Below, piece after piece: positions 29,526 through 40,593 of a stretch of 64,000 nucleotides of DNA; within the stretch, counting starts at the first letter, position 1; each line of letters starts with the position of its first letter. Both the position numbers and the translations under genes were made by a program. Origin of the DNA: Rahnella aquatilis CIP 78.65 = ATCC 33071 (GTDB lineage: Bacteria > Pseudomonadota > Gammaproteobacteria > Enterobacterales > Enterobacteriaceae); contig NC_016818.1 of NCBI RefSeq assembly GCF_000241955.1, forward strand, positions 3,720,001 through 3,784,000, given 5' to 3'. The notes beneath the pieces are model-generated. The model was not told where the DNA came from and ran no database searches. It saw only the letters and a program-made list of their open reading frames with translations.

Positions 29526-29580
29526 ACGAAAGAAATCGAATGGTTAATGCTTACGAAATATTTCGATCACCATCACGAAA
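29526..29580. promoter_or_regulatory. Candidate GatR operator region with repeated ACGAAA motifs
   Basis: Three ACGAAA motifs lie at 29526, 29553 and 29575; the second is part of a perfect 12-bp palindrome CGAAATATTTCG (29554-29565). DeoR-family sugar repressors commonly bind CGAAA/TTTCG repeats. It lies 70-120 bp before gatZ in the 279-bp divergent gap. Confidence 0.5.
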
Positions 29581-29648
29581 TGTGCAAAACGCTATTGTTT
29601 GCCTTTCGGAAAGATATGATCCTCTTCGGAAATAAACGGAGGCTTAAA

Positions 29649-30944
29649 ATGAAAGACATTATTGCTAAACACAAGACAGGCGAAAGGATCGGCATCTGCT
29701 CAGTATGCTCTGCGCATCCGCTGGTGATTGAAGCAGCATTACGGGAAGACCTGCGCACCGACCGAAAAGTGCTGATCGAGGCCACCTCAAACCAGGTCAA
29801 TCAGTTTGGCGGCTATACCGGCATGCTGCCGATTGATTTTCGTGATTTCGTTCTCGCCATTGCTGAGAGGATCGGATTCCCGTTACAGCGTCTGATCCTA
29901 GGGGGCGATCATCTGGGGCCAAACTGCTGGCAGCACGAAAACGCTGAAACAGCGATGGCAAAAGCAGAAGAACTTATTGCGCGCTATGTCGAAGCCGGAT
30001 TTAGCAAAATTCATCTGGATGCGTCAATGTCCTGTGCAGACGATCCTGTTCCCCTGGATCCTTTCGTTGTGGCTCAGCGCGCAGCGCGTTTATGTCAGGT
30101 CGCAGAAAAAGTGGCAACTCCGCAGCAGAAAGCGTTGCTGACCTATGTCATTGGTACCGAAGTTCCGGTTCCAGGCGGTGAATCATCAGCAATTCAGCAT
30201 GTTCATGTCACCGAAACCAGAGATGCAAAAGCGACTGTGGATATGCACCATCAGGCATTTCTTGAACTTGGGCTGAATGATGCCATAGATCGGATCATCG
30301 CCATCGTGGTGCAGCCCGGCGTTGAGTTCGATCACAGCCGCGTGATTCACTATCAGCCTGATCTTGCTCAGGATCTGTCAGCCTATATTGCTGGTACACC
30401 GCTGGTTTATGAAGCGCATTCCACCGATTACCAGACCCGCGATTCCTACCGCAACCTGGTAAAAGATCACTTCGCTATCCTGAAAGTGGGTCCCGCATTG
30501 ACTTTCGCTTTGCGGGAAGCGGTTTTTGCCCTGGCCAATATTGAACAGGTATTAATTGCACCGGAATGCCGCAGCCAGATCCTGACGGTCATTGATGGCG
30601 TCATGCTGGATGAGCCCGGTTATTGGAAAAAGTATTACAACCCCACATTTAGCCTTTCGCTTATCGATCTGCATTTCAGCTTATCCGATCGTATTCGCTA
30701 CTACTGGCCCCATACCCGTATCAACAGGGCGATGGACGTTTTAATGGCCAACCTGAGTTCAGTCGATATCCCGCTTGGCCTGCTGAGCCAATACCTTCCT
30801 GCTCAGTTTGAACGGGTGATGACCGGCGAACTTGCCCGCGATCCGCATGAACTTATCATCGATAAAATTCAGGACGTGTTGCGTGCGTATCACTTCGGCT
30901 GTACGCCATCACAGACGATATGCGAAGGAACCTGCCATGCATAA
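29649..30944 (+). CDS. gatZ: Tagatose-1,6-bisphosphate aldolase accessory subunit GatZ
   Basis: Non-catalytic subunit needed for full activity and stability of the GatY class II aldolase. 431 residues from the ATG at 29649, which has GGAGG seven bases upstream; the frame is open 67 codons further up but without family similarity. Very close to E. coli Gat[48 protein letters not shown] and [11 protein letters not shown]. It overlaps gatA by eight bases. KbaZ is the nearest alternative, but the gat PTS genes decide. Confidence 0.92.
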   Translation: MKDIIAKHKTGERIGICSVCSAHPLVIEAALREDLRTDRKVLIEATSNQVNQFGGYTGMLPIDFRDFVLAIAERIGFPLQRLILGGDHLGPNCWQHENAETAMAKAEELIARYVEAGFSKIHLDASMSCADDPVPLDPFVVAQRAARLCQVAEKVATPQQKALLTYVIGTEVPVPGGESSAIQHVHVTETRDAKATVDMHHQAFLELGLNDAIDRIIAIVVQPGVEFDHSRVIHYQPDLAQDLSAYIAGTPLVYEAHSTDYQTRDSYRNLVKDHFAILKVGPALTFALREAVFALANIEQVLIAPECRSQILTVIDGVMLDEPGYWKKYYNPTFSLSLIDLHFSLSDRIRYYWPHTRINRAMDVLMANLSSVDIPLGLLSQYLPAQFERVMTGELARDPHELIIDKIQDVLRAYHFGCTPSQTICEGTCHA

Positions 30945-31419
30945 CTGTGAAATCTTTGTCAAAACCGGTATCGACTTTGCGGATTATCACGAGGCACTCA
31001 CGCATATCTGTGAGCGTATGGTGCAGGAAGGCGTGGTGGAAACAACGTATCCGCAGGCGCTGATAAATCGCGAGGCTGAATATCCCACCGGCATTCAGCT
31101 TGAACACCACGCTGTCGCTATTCCACATTGCGAAGCCACCCATGCCCGTAGTCCGGCCATTTATCTGATCAGGCCAGATAACGCGGTCGAATTCTTTCAG
31201 GCTGATGATGAAGGAACGATTCCCGCAACACTTATTATTGCCCTGATTGTCACTCACCCGTCCGAACAGCTGAAGTTGTTACGTCAGTTATTCAGCCAGC
31301 TACAGGACCCTGTTTTTTTCGAAAGCTTACTGACCGCTCCGGAAGAACAGCTCGCCACGCTTTTTGAACAGCACCTTTTTATTCCAGCACCGGAGAAACG
31401 CTCTGCCGTTTGTACCTGA
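30937..31419 (+). CDS. gatA: PTS galactitol-specific EIIA component
   Basis: Cytoplasmic phosphocarrier of the galactitol PTS. 160 residues from the ATG at 30937 ([11 protein letters not shown]), with AAGGA upstream. The active-site His64 is in [11 protein letters not shown], the position of the phospho-His in GatA. The start lies within the gatZ end (8-base overlap), so translation is coupled. Confidence 0.92.
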   Translation: MHNCEIFVKTGIDFADYHEALTHICERMVQEGVVETTYPQALINREAEYPTGIQLEHHAVAIPHCEATHARSPAIYLIRPDNAVEFFQADDEGTIPATLIIALIVTHPSEQLKLLRQLFSQLQDPVFFESLLTAPEEQLATLFEQHLFIPAPEKRSAVCT

Positions 31420-31494
31420 AAATATTCGAAGCAATAAACCCGACGTCTTACCTACAAAAATAACATTTAAAACAATCTGTTAAGGAGCCTTACC

Positions 31495-31779
31495 GTGAAG
31501 CGAAAAATCATAGTCGCCTGTGGCGGAGCCGTTGCCACCTCTACGCTGGCAGCGGAAGAAATCAAAGAATTGTGTGAGGCACATGGCATCCATGTGGATC
31601 TCGTGCAGTGCCGGGTAACGGAAATCGAAACCTATATGGAGGGTGCTCATCTGATTTGTACCACCGCCAAAGTCGACCGGACATTTGGCAACATTCCGGT
31701 AGTGCACGGCATGCCGTTTATCTCCGGCGTGGGTATGGATACGTTACGCCAGCAAATACTGACCCTGTTACAGGAGTAA
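31495..31779 (+). CDS. gatB: PTS galactitol-specific EIIB component
   Basis: 94 residues starting [19 protein letters not shown]; Cys9 is the phosphorylated residue. GTG start with AAGGAG seven bases before. Sits directly before gatC. Confidence 0.94.
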   Translation: MKRKIIVACGGAVATSTLAAEEIKELCEAHGIHVDLVQCRVTEIETYMEGAHLICTTAKVDRTFGNIPVVHGMPFISGVGMDTLRQQILTLLQE

Positions 31780-31782
31780 GTC

Positions 31783-33150
31783 ATGTTTACCGACATCATG
31801 CGCTACATCCTCGATCTCGGCCCGACAGTCATGCTGCCCGGGGTGATCATCGTTTTCTCTCTGATATTAGGGATGAAACTTGGGGATTCATTTAAATCCG
31901 CGATTCATATTGGTATTGGTTTTGTCGGGATCGGTCTGGTTATTGGCCTGATGCTGGATTCCATCGGGCCTGCGGCAAAAGCCATGGCAGAGCATTTCGA
32001 AATTAACCTGCAGGTCGTTGATGTTGGCTGGCCGGGCTCATCGCCAATGACCTGGGCATCACAAATCGCGCTGGTCGCTATTCCGATTGCGATCGGTGTG
32101 AATATCGTGATGTTGCTGACGCGTATGACGCGTGTCGTCAATGTGGATATCTGGAATATCTGGCACATGACGTTCACGGGCGCCATGCTGCACCTCGCCA
32201 CCGGTTCTTACTGGCTGGGGATCATGGGGGTCGTTTTGCACGCAGCATTCATTTACAAGCTGGGCGACTGGTTTGCAAAGGACACGCGTGACTTCTTTAA
32301 TCTGGACGGTATTGCCATTCCGCATGGTTCCTCAGCCTATCTCGGCCCGATTGCGGTACTGGTTGATACCCTCATTGAGAAGATCCCGGGGCTGAACAAA
32401 ATTCACTTCAGCGCTGACGACGTACAAAAGCGTTTCGGCCCGTTCGGTGAACCGGTCACCGTCGGTTTCGTGATGGGGCTGATTATTGGTTATCTCGCCG
32501 GATACGACGTCAAAGGTGTATTGCAGCTGGCCGTTAAAACCGCTGCGGTCATGCTTCTGATGCCACGGGTCATCAAACCGATAATGGACGGTTTAACACC
32601 CATTGCCCGTCATGCCCGTACACGTCTGCAAGCCCGCTTTGGCGGACAGGAGTTCCTGATTGGTCTGGATCCGGCTTTATTACTCGGCCATACCGCCGTG
32701 GTTTCCGCCAGCCTGATTTTTATTCCTCTGACAATCCTTATCGCCGTGCTTGTCCCAGGAAATCAGGTCTTGCCGTTTGGTGACCTCGCCACTATCGGTT
32801 TCTTTGTTGCCATCGCGGTTGCCGTGCATCAGGGCAACCTGTTCCGCACGCTGATTTCAGGTTGCATCATCATGAGTATCACGCTGTGGATCGCGACACA
32901 GACCATTGATTTGCACACTCAACTGGCCGCGAATGCGGGGGCACTCACGGCTGGTGGAAGAGTGGCTTCGATGGATCAGGGCGGCTCGCCGATCACGTAT
33001 TTACTCATCCAGCTTTGCACGCTTAAAAACATCGCAGGGCTCACCATCATCGGCGTTATTTACGCTATCGGCGTATTCCTGACATGGCGTCGCGCCCGTC
33101 AATTCACCCAAACAGAGAAGCGGGCAGCCGCGTCACTGGCTAACTCTTAA
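31783..33150 (+). CDS. gatC: PTS galactitol-specific EIIC permease
   Basis: 455-residue inner-membrane translocator with about 10-12 hydrophobic segments, close to E. coli GatC (451). Conserved segments include GMKLGDSFKSAIHIGIGFVG and VGWPGSSPMTWASQIALVAI. CAGGAG precedes the ATG, three bases after gatB. It delivers galactitol-1-phosphate to GatD. Confidence 0.94.
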   Translation: MFTDIMRYILDLGPTVMLPGVIIVFSLILGMKLGDSFKSAIHIGIGFVGIGLVIGLMLDSIGPAAKAMAEHFEINLQVVDVGWPGSSPMTWASQIALVAIPIAIGVNIVMLLTRMTRVVNVDIWNIWHMTFTGAMLHLATGSYWLGIMGVVLHAAFIYKLGDWFAKDTRDFFNLDGIAIPHGSSAYLGPIAVLVDTLIEKIPGLNKIHFSADDVQKRFGPFGEPVTVGFVMGLIIGYLAGYDVKGVLQLAVKTAAVMLLMPRVIKPIMDGLTPIARHARTRLQARFGGQEFLIGLDPALLLGHTAVVSASLIFIPLTILIAVLVPGNQVLPFGDLATIGFFVAIAVAVHQGNLFRTLISGCIIMSITLWIATQTIDLHTQLAANAGALTAGGRVASMDQGGSPITYLLIQLCTLKNIAGLTIIGVIYAIGVFLTWRRARQFTQTEKRAAASLANS

Positions 33151-33193
33151 TTTTCATCCCGGCGGGGGAAATCCCCGCCTAAGGAATCTGACT

Positions 33194-35102
<1,909 letters not shown>

Positions 35103-35118
35103 GCGACCTGCATTAACG

Positions 35119-35139
35119 AAGCGGGCCAAATGCCCGCTT
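35119..35139 (+). terminator. Hairpin after gatY
   Basis: AAGCGGGC (35119-35126) pairs with GCCCGCTT (35132-35139). Short T stretch only, so a moderate terminator. Confidence 0.6.
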
Positions 35140-35203
35140 TCCAGATTTTTATGAAAGCGCCGGTTGCAGGCGTCATTCCGTTCTGATTTTATGGAAGTTC
35201 ATT

Positions 35204-35929
35204 GTGAGTAAAATGGAAACTGCTATGACCACCCTCAACCACTTTGGCCAACCCATTGGTGACGCCCTCCCCGACTGGCAACCCCGCGAACGACCTTCTC
35301 ATGTTCAGCTTGACGGCCTCTGGTGTCGTCTGGAGCCGCTGGACACTGAACGCCATAGTCAGGATCTCTTTAAGGCCTGGCACAGCATTGATGATAATCG
35401 CGACTGGACCTATCTCTCCGTCGACAGGCCTGCGACCCAGACTGATTGCGATCTGTTTATTTCTCAACAGGCCAGAAGTGAGGATCCGGTGTTTTTTGCG
35501 GTTGTCGATATACAGACACAACGCGCAGTCGGCAGCGTTTCTCTGTTGCGCATTGATGCGGTGAATGGCGTTGCTGAAATTGGCTGGGTGAACTGGTCTC
35601 CGCTGATGAAGCGCACACGTTTTGGCACTGAAGCGATTTATCTGTTGCAACGTTATCTGTTCGATACGCTGAAATATCGCCGCTGCGAATGGAAATGCCA
35701 CAGCCTGAATGAGCCGTCAAAACGTGCCGCACAGCGTTTTGGTTTTCAATATGAAGGTATGTTCCGTCAGGCCATCGTCAATAAAGGCCACAACCGTGAC
35801 ACCTGCTGGTATTCCGTTCTCGACTACGAATGGCCTGCGTCAAAAGCCGCGTTTGAGCGCTGGTTAAGCACAGAGAATTTCACCCCCAAAGGTCAGCAAA
35901 TACAACGGCTGGAAGCACTGCGTGAGTGA
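35204..35929 (+). CDS. GNAT-family N-acetyltransferase (RimJ/RimL-like)
   Basis: 241 residues. The acetyl-CoA domain spans about 35-195, with VAEIGWVNWSPLMKRTRFGT, the EWKCHSLNEPSKRAAQRFGF core and the late beta-strand EGMFRQAIVNKG typical of RimJ/RimL-like enzymes. Substrate unknown; could be a protein N-terminus or a small molecule. GTG start with GGAAG upstream; ATGs at 35213 and 35225 are alternatives. Confidence 0.85.
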   Translation: MSKMETAMTTLNHFGQPIGDALPDWQPRERPSHVQLDGLWCRLEPLDTERHSQDLFKAWHSIDDNRDWTYLSVDRPATQTDCDLFISQQARSEDPVFFAVVDIQTQRAVGSVSLLRIDAVNGVAEIGWVNWSPLMKRTRFGTEAIYLLQRYLFDTLKYRRCEWKCHSLNEPSKRAAQRFGFQYEGMFRQAIVNKGHNRDTCWYSVLDYEWPASKAAFERWLSTENFTPKGQQIQRLEALRE

Positions 35930-35978
35930 ATGTGGCCTGCGTTATTCAGGCGCAGGCGGGTTTTATCGCGAAGGAGGT

Positions 35979-36512
35979 TTACAGTACTGTCAGCACGGTA
36001 ATATCAGGCCACGCGTAGATTATGTTAGGTGAGCGCCAGAGGGGTCCGGCATCTGTGTAGCGCCCTGCCTCCCGGCCTCCCAAAGCACGGTAAAAGTGGA
36101 TGGCGGGTTCGTTACCTTCCACCACGCCAAGCCCTGCGCTTCGGAAACCCTCAGCGGCCAGATGCCTTGCAGCCTTAGCGATTAACAACTTGCCGATCCC
36201 CTGACGTTTGAATAATGGGGAAACATACAGAAATTTGATTTCTGCCATGGCGCCAAATTCCGGGTTTGAGGAAGCCGAAGCCAGGCAAAATCCGGCGACT
36301 ATTCCGTCAGTTTCTGCGATAAAAATGCCCTGACCGGCAGCAGGATGCGCAAATTTGTCCTGCCAGAAAGCTTGCCGACGTGGTACATCGAGCGTCGCAA
36401 AGGCCTCTGCAGGAGCAAGCTCACGATACGTATCACGCCAGATGGCAACATGTAGTTCAGCAAGCGCATCGATATCTTTGGGTTCAGCAATCCGTAAAGT
36501 GCAGGCTGGCAC
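35979..36512 (-). CDS. GNAT-family N-acetyltransferase
   Basis: 177 residues. The domain core AEIKFLYVSPLFKRQGIGKL is the acetyl-CoA pyrophosphate loop (R/QxxGxG/A), followed by GLGVVEGNEPAIHFYRALGG. Substrate not predictable. GTG start, with GAGGG five bases upstream. Confidence 0.85.
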   Translation of the reverse strand: MPACTLRIAEPKDIDALAELHVAIWRDTYRELAPAEAFATLDVPRRQAFWQDKFAHPAAGQGIFIAETDGIVAGFCLASASSNPEFGAMAEIKFLYVSPLFKRQGIGKLLIAKAARHLAAEGFRSAGLGVVEGNEPAIHFYRALGGREAGRYTDAGPLWRSPNIIYAWPDITVLTVL

Positions 36513-36565
36513 GGCATCCCTCGTTATAAAAAAGTTCAGAAGATCATAAAGTCTGCTCAGTATAG

Positions 36566-37663
36566 TCAGCTCTTCTCTTCCCGCGCCAGCAAACGACGTT
36601 TTCGTTCTACCCCCCAGCGGTAACCGGAAATATTGCCACCGGTTTTCACCACCCGATGGCAGGGAATAGCGACCGCCAGCAGGTTCGCGGCACAGGCGCC
36701 GGCCACAGCGCGAACAGATTTCGGCGAACCAATTTTGTTGGCAATCTCGGCATAGCTGGCCGTGGTTCCTGGCGGAATATCACGCAATGCCTGCCAGACC
36801 CGCTGCTGGAAAGCTGTGCCGCGAATATCCAGCGGCAAATCCAGACCGATATCTGGTGCTTCCACAAAACCGACGACCAGGGCAATACGCTGCTCGAAAT
36901 CCGGATCGCCGCCCAATAGCTCTGCCTGCGGAAAACTATTTTGCAGTTCGTTAATCAGCTTTTCAGGATCATCTCCCAGCAAAATGGCGCAGATCCCCCG
37001 CTGACTTTCGGCGACCAGTATATCGCCGAGAGAAGATTTGCCGATGGCAAACCAGACGCGGACATCGCGGCCGCCGGAGCGGAAAATTTGCGGCGTCATA
37101 CCCAGTGTCGCCACGGAGGTTTCGTAAAACCGGCCATCAGAAGGATAACCCGCCGCGTGGATCGCCTCGGTGACCGTCGCAGAATCTGCCAGTTTTTCGC
37201 GTACCCGGCGTGCCCGCTGCGCCTGTTGGTACTCTTTAGGTGTCACGCCGGTTTGTGCTTTAAACAGGCGATGAAAATGATATGCGCTGATGCCCACTTT
37301 GGCTGCCAGTTGATTGAGCGTCAGCATCTCGGCTGATTGTTCCAGCAACCGGCAGGCCTGAGCCACGCGCTGAGCATGAAACTGCGCCAGGGAAATCAGC
37401 CCCTGACGACAGCGCTTACAGGGGCGAAACCCTGCCTGTTCTGCGGCTTCGGCATCATCAAAGTAGATAACATTTTCCGGATTAGGCTGCCGCGACGGAC
37501 ACGACGGTGCGCAGTAAATTCCGGTGGTTTTTACCGCATAAACAAATTTGCCATCCGCATTCGCATCACAACTGACCACCGCCTGCCAGCGTGGATCCTG
37601 TCTCTGCACACAGGCAATATTTCCCCATGCCTTATCTTTGATGACTTCTGTTTTACCTGACAT
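36566..37663 (-). CDS. ada: Ada: methylphosphotriester/O6-methylguanine-DNA methyltransferase and regulator
   Basis: 365 residues from the ATG at 37663 (GAGG upstream; a GTG four codons earlier is possible). N-terminal zinc domain with the methyl-accepting Cys51 in GIYCAPSCPSRQPNPENV and the further ligands in RPCKRCRQG. Then an AraC-type HTH (LAAKVGISAYHFHRLFKAQT) and the C-terminal methyltransferase with AVAIPCHRVVKTGG. Complete, so both repair and the adaptive-response switch should work. No alkB follows it, unlike E. coli. Confidence 0.94.
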   Translation of the reverse strand: MSGKTEVIKDKAWGNIACVQRQDPRWQAVVSCDANADGKFVYAVKTTGIYCAPSCPSRQPNPENVIYFDDAEAAEQAGFRPCKRCRQGLISLAQFHAQRVAQACRLLEQSAEMLTLNQLAAKVGISAYHFHRLFKAQTGVTPKEYQQAQRARRVREKLADSATVTEAIHAAGYPSDGRFYETSVATLGMTPQIFRSGGRDVRVWFAIGKSSLGDILVAESQRGICAILLGDDPEKLINELQNSFPQAELLGGDPDFEQRIALVVGFVEAPDIGLDLPLDIRGTAFQQRVWQALRDIPPGTTASYAEIANKIGSPKSVRAVAGACAANLLAVAIPCHRVVKTGGNISGYRWGVERKRRLLAREEKS

Positions 37664-37759
37664 TTTCTGCCTCACATTTACGACTGGATGATTGTCAGCA
37701 TAAGCCGCCGTTATTGTGCGTGCCCTCCGGCTCTTGCTTTCTCATTCAGCGCGGCGTCC

Positions 37760-38281
37760 TCAGCCTGCAACCGGTTTTAAAGGCGTTTCGAGGATCATCT
37801 GATAAAAGGCCAGATCCAGCCAGCGATCAAATTTGAAAGCCGCCTGTTTAATCGTGCCGGTATGGCTGAATCCATTTTTTTCGTGCAGGGCAATACTGCC
37901 ACTGTTAGCCGCATCAATGGCGCCAATCAGCGTGTGCACGTCCCTTTCACGGGCGGCATCCACCAGCGCGTTCAGCAGGATTTTACCCAACCCTTTGCCA
38001 CGGTGATCTTTATGAATATAAATCGAATGCTCGACCGAATATTTATACGCAGGCCAGGCGCGGAACGTGCCGTAACTGGCAAAACCCAGCAGCGCACCCT
38101 GCTCGTCTTCCAGCCCGATCACCGGAAAGTTATGGGTCAGTTTAGTGGCAAACCAGGATGTCATGCTGTCGATGTGGCGCGGTTTATAATCATACAGCGC
38201 CGTGGATGTCAGGATCGCCTCATTAAAAATATCCAAAATGGCGACAGCATGCTGGCGTTCAGTGCAGGTAATCATTTTCAT
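37760..38281 (-). CDS. Phosphinothricin/methionine-sulfoximine-type N-acetyltransferase
   Basis: 173 residues of the Pat/MnaT GNAT branch. ILDIFNEAILTSTALYDYKP, the acetyl-CoA loop HKDHRGKGLGKILL, GAIDAANSGSIALHEKNGF and the C-terminal FKFDRWLDLAFYQMIL are characteristic. It may acetylate methionine sulfoximine/sulfone or related amino-acid analogues. Divergent from an XRE-cupin regulator with a shared palindrome between them. Confidence 0.85.
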   Translation of the reverse strand: MKMITCTERQHAVAILDIFNEAILTSTALYDYKPRHIDSMTSWFATKLTHNFPVIGLEDEQGALLGFASYGTFRAWPAYKYSVEHSIYIHKDHRGKGLGKILLNALVDAARERDVHTLIGAIDAANSGSIALHEKNGFSHTGTIKQAAFKFDRWLDLAFYQMILETPLKPVAG

Positions 38282-38314
38282 CAGTCATTCCCCGGTGGCT
38301 TCCGTTATGCGTTT

Positions 38315-38334
38315 AATTCCACTATAGTAGAATT
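38315..38334. promoter_or_regulatory. Palindromic operator between the acetyltransferase and XRE-cupin genes
   Basis: AATTCCACTATAGTAGAATT is a 20-bp palindrome with one mismatched pair. A further half-site (GAATTAATTCC) overlaps its right end. It is centred in the 86-bp divergent gap, so the XRE-cupin protein may control both genes from it. Confidence 0.6.
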
Positions 38335-38367
38335 AATTCCACAAAAGTAAACAACGGAACCTACCTC

Positions 38368-38922
38368 ATGTCAATTGATCAATTGATCGCCACGCGCCTG
38401 CAGGCTTTGCGAAAATCTCAGGGTTTAAACCTCGAACAACTCGCCAGCAGTTCGGGCGTCAGCAAGGCAATGATTTCGAAAATTGAACGACAGGACAGCA
38501 GCCCGAGCGCCAGCCTGTTAGGCCGCCTCGCGGCCAGTCTGGGCGTTTCGCTGGCGCAGTTGCTTTCAGAAGATAACGAGCAGCCCGCCCCCTTGCGCCC
38601 GCTGGCGCAGCAGGAAGTCTGGCAGGATCCGGATATCGGTTATCTGCGACGTCAGGTGACAGCGCATGAGGAAAACGGCGGCCCGGAACTGGTTGAAATC
38701 ACGCTGCCCGCCGCCGCTCGCGTCAGTTATCCCGTCTGGCACCATCAGGCCTATAAACAACGTTTATGGATGGTGGAGGGGGTGCTGACGATCGATTATG
38801 GTGCTGAAAAATATGCTTTATCGGCGGGGGATGCGCTGACGTTCGGCGTTGACTTGCCCATCACCTTCAGTAATCCCGGCACTGATCCGTGCCGGTATCT
38901 GCTGGTCATGAGCGACAAATAA
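38368..38922 (+). CDS. XRE-family regulator with C-terminal cupin domain
   Basis: 184 residues. HTH at about 8-62 (LEQLASSSGVSKAMISKIER) and a cupin barrel at about 105-180 (WHHQAYKQRLWMVEGVLTID, LSAGDALTFG) that would bind a small ligand. Such proteins often control a neighbouring acetyltransferase or amino-acid gene. Its 3' end overlaps the convergent M28-like gene by 17 bp. Confidence 0.85.
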   Translation: MSIDQLIATRLQALRKSQGLNLEQLASSSGVSKAMISKIERQDSSPSASLLGRLAASLGVSLAQLLSEDNEQPAPLRPLAQQEVWQDPDIGYLRRQVTAHEENGGPELVEITLPAAARVSYPVWHHQAYKQRLWMVEGVLTIDYGAEKYALSAGDALTFGVDLPITFSNPGTDPCRYLLVMSDK

Positions 38923-40591
38923 CCTCCACACTTTCCAGCAGCGCCAGCGCACGGTTGTGCTGACGGCGAAAGCGCGTTGCCATCATCAGCCACATTTCCG
39001 GCGTGGTGTCTTCGCGCCGTGCGGCCAGTTCCTGAAAACCGGGGAACGCGCCACCGCGATAACTCAGGTCGTAATGGAAATCATCCACGGAGCTGTAACG
39101 CAGGCGATGTAAACCGGCAATCGCCTGCTTCAGTTGCCGCTGCCAGATCTGCGGCTCCGCCTGCCAGTTGGTGGTCAGTCCGTTCAAAACAGGCTGTAAT
39201 TGCTGTAATTTTTCAGCCACGGCGGAGAGATCAAATTCCGGTGAGAGGGTGGCGGCGAGTTCTGCCAGCGATTGCTGCAAACCGTTCAGGTAATTCAGCG
39301 GATCCAGCGGTAGCGCGGGTTGTGTCAGCAAGCCTTCCAGCCAGTGCGCGTGGATTTGCGTATCGCGCCAGAGAATATTCAGATCCACTTTATCGTAAGT
39401 GTCGTCTTGCGTGTGCCACCACCAGCCACCGCCGCTGCCCGGCGACTGACTGTTTTTTTCCAGCGGGACTTCGCGAAAGGCAAAATGCAGCGGCAGACCA
39501 CAGCCCCAGAATGACTGATCGCCGCCTTTGCCCGGCGGGGTAATATGCTGCGCCGGTTCACCGGTCACGGCTTGCACCGCCGCATTTAAAAAGGTCTGTG
39601 ATTCCGCACCGCTGGCGTTGAGCACAATATTCACCGCATCCCGACACCCCGGTGAATCGACGTTAATGTGTGCGACGCAATGCTGTTTCAGCTGCTGGTG
39701 GTAGTTGTCGGCGTACCAGGTCGAGCCGCCATAGCGGGCGTTAGAATGCCCGGGCCACCAGATAATCCGCAGGCCGCGCAGCAACGTTTGCGGCTGCTGA
39801 TGAAAATGAATTGCCATCGCCAGACAAAGCGCATTACCGGTCGCGTTGTCCGTGACACCTTCATGCCAGGAATCATAATGTGAGGAGAGAAGCACGAACT
39901 CCGGCGAACTGCCGGGAATATCCACCACCGGCATGCTGCATTCAGCGACGTGAAAATTCAGTTCCGTGGCGATTCTCAGCGTCATCAGCGGGTGCTGCTG
40001 ACACTGCGCCAGCAAACGCTGACCGTCCTGATGATTAACTGAAATCACCGGCAGACGCGGATACCGCAGAAAATCATCCGGTTCCGGCGTCCCCCAGACC
40101 GGTCCGACGGTTTCTTCATGCAGCGCTGTTTCAGCCGAACCCCAGATATGGATAAGTCCGGCGGCTCCTGCGGCGCACAGGCGTTGTACGTAATCCTCAA
40201 AGCCTTGCCCCGCAATCACAATTTTGCCTTTTACCTCCTGCGCCCAACGTTGCCACTCAAAATCGGTACGCGGCTGACAGGCACCGGCATCGTAATAACC
40301 TTGCCCTTCCACGCCCTGCGGGCAATGGGCCGAAAACGAACGGGTTTTGGCGTCGCACTGCCATTGCGGGAATTCAGGCAGTCGCAAGCTTCCGGTCAGC
40401 GGATCGCTGAGATACAGCGGGCAATGCATCAGCCGCGCATCCAGCCCGTGACGGTGCAATACAGACACCATGAGCTGCGCGGCCCGTTGTGCATCATCGC
40501 AGCCGGAAAGCCGGTGCAACGTGGAAAACTCGCGCAACAGGTCATCCATCAGCGGTAATAGATGTTCACGAACAGGCTGGCGCAACATCAT
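38906..40591 (-). CDS. M28-family peptidase-like protein with PA domain
   Basis: 561 residues without a signal peptide. A PA-type insert lies at about 115-215 (VKGKIVIAGQGFEDYVQRLC). The M28 fold follows with metal-ligand segments LLSSHYDSW, GVTDNATGNALCLA, HINVDSPG and the late HTQDDTYDKVD. The usual M28 catalytic Glu-Glu motif is replaced by WWPGHSNARYGGSTWYAD, so activity may differ or be absent. A helical C-terminus of about 130 residues completes it. Two bases after a solute-binding protein gene, so cotranscribed. Confidence 0.82.
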   Translation of the reverse strand: MMLRQPVREHLLPLMDDLLREFSTLHRLSGCDDAQRAAQLMVSVLHRHGLDARLMHCPLYLSDPLTGSLRLPEFPQWQCDAKTRSFSAHCPQGVEGQGYYDAGACQPRTDFEWQRWAQEVKGKIVIAGQGFEDYVQRLCAAGAAGLIHIWGSAETALHEETVGPVWGTPEPDDFLRYPRLPVISVNHQDGQRLLAQCQQHPLMTLRIATELNFHVAECSMPVVDIPGSSPEFVLLSSHYDSWHEGVTDNATGNALCLAMAIHFHQQPQTLLRGLRIIWWPGHSNARYGGSTWYADNYHQQLKQHCVAHINVDSPGCRDAVNIVLNASGAESQTFLNAAVQAVTGEPAQHITPPGKGGDQSFWGCGLPLHFAFREVPLEKNSQSPGSGGGWWWHTQDDTYDKVDLNILWRDTQIHAHWLEGLLTQPALPLDPLNYLNGLQQSLAELAATLSPEFDLSAVAEKLQQLQPVLNGLTTNWQAEPQIWQRQLKQAIAGLHRLRYSSVDDFHYDLSYRGGAFPGFQELAARREDTTPEMWLMMATRFRRQHNRALALLESVEVICRS

Positions 40592-40593
40592 GA

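Noticed and set aside
29448..29648. Longer gatZ start 67 codons upstream
   Set aside because: It runs through the operator-like region, has no family similarity, and the ATG at 29649 has an ideal GGAGG.
37664..37759. Ada box upstream of ada
   Set aside because: AAAGCAA is present on the minus strand but the site is short and its spacing to a promoter cannot be judged.
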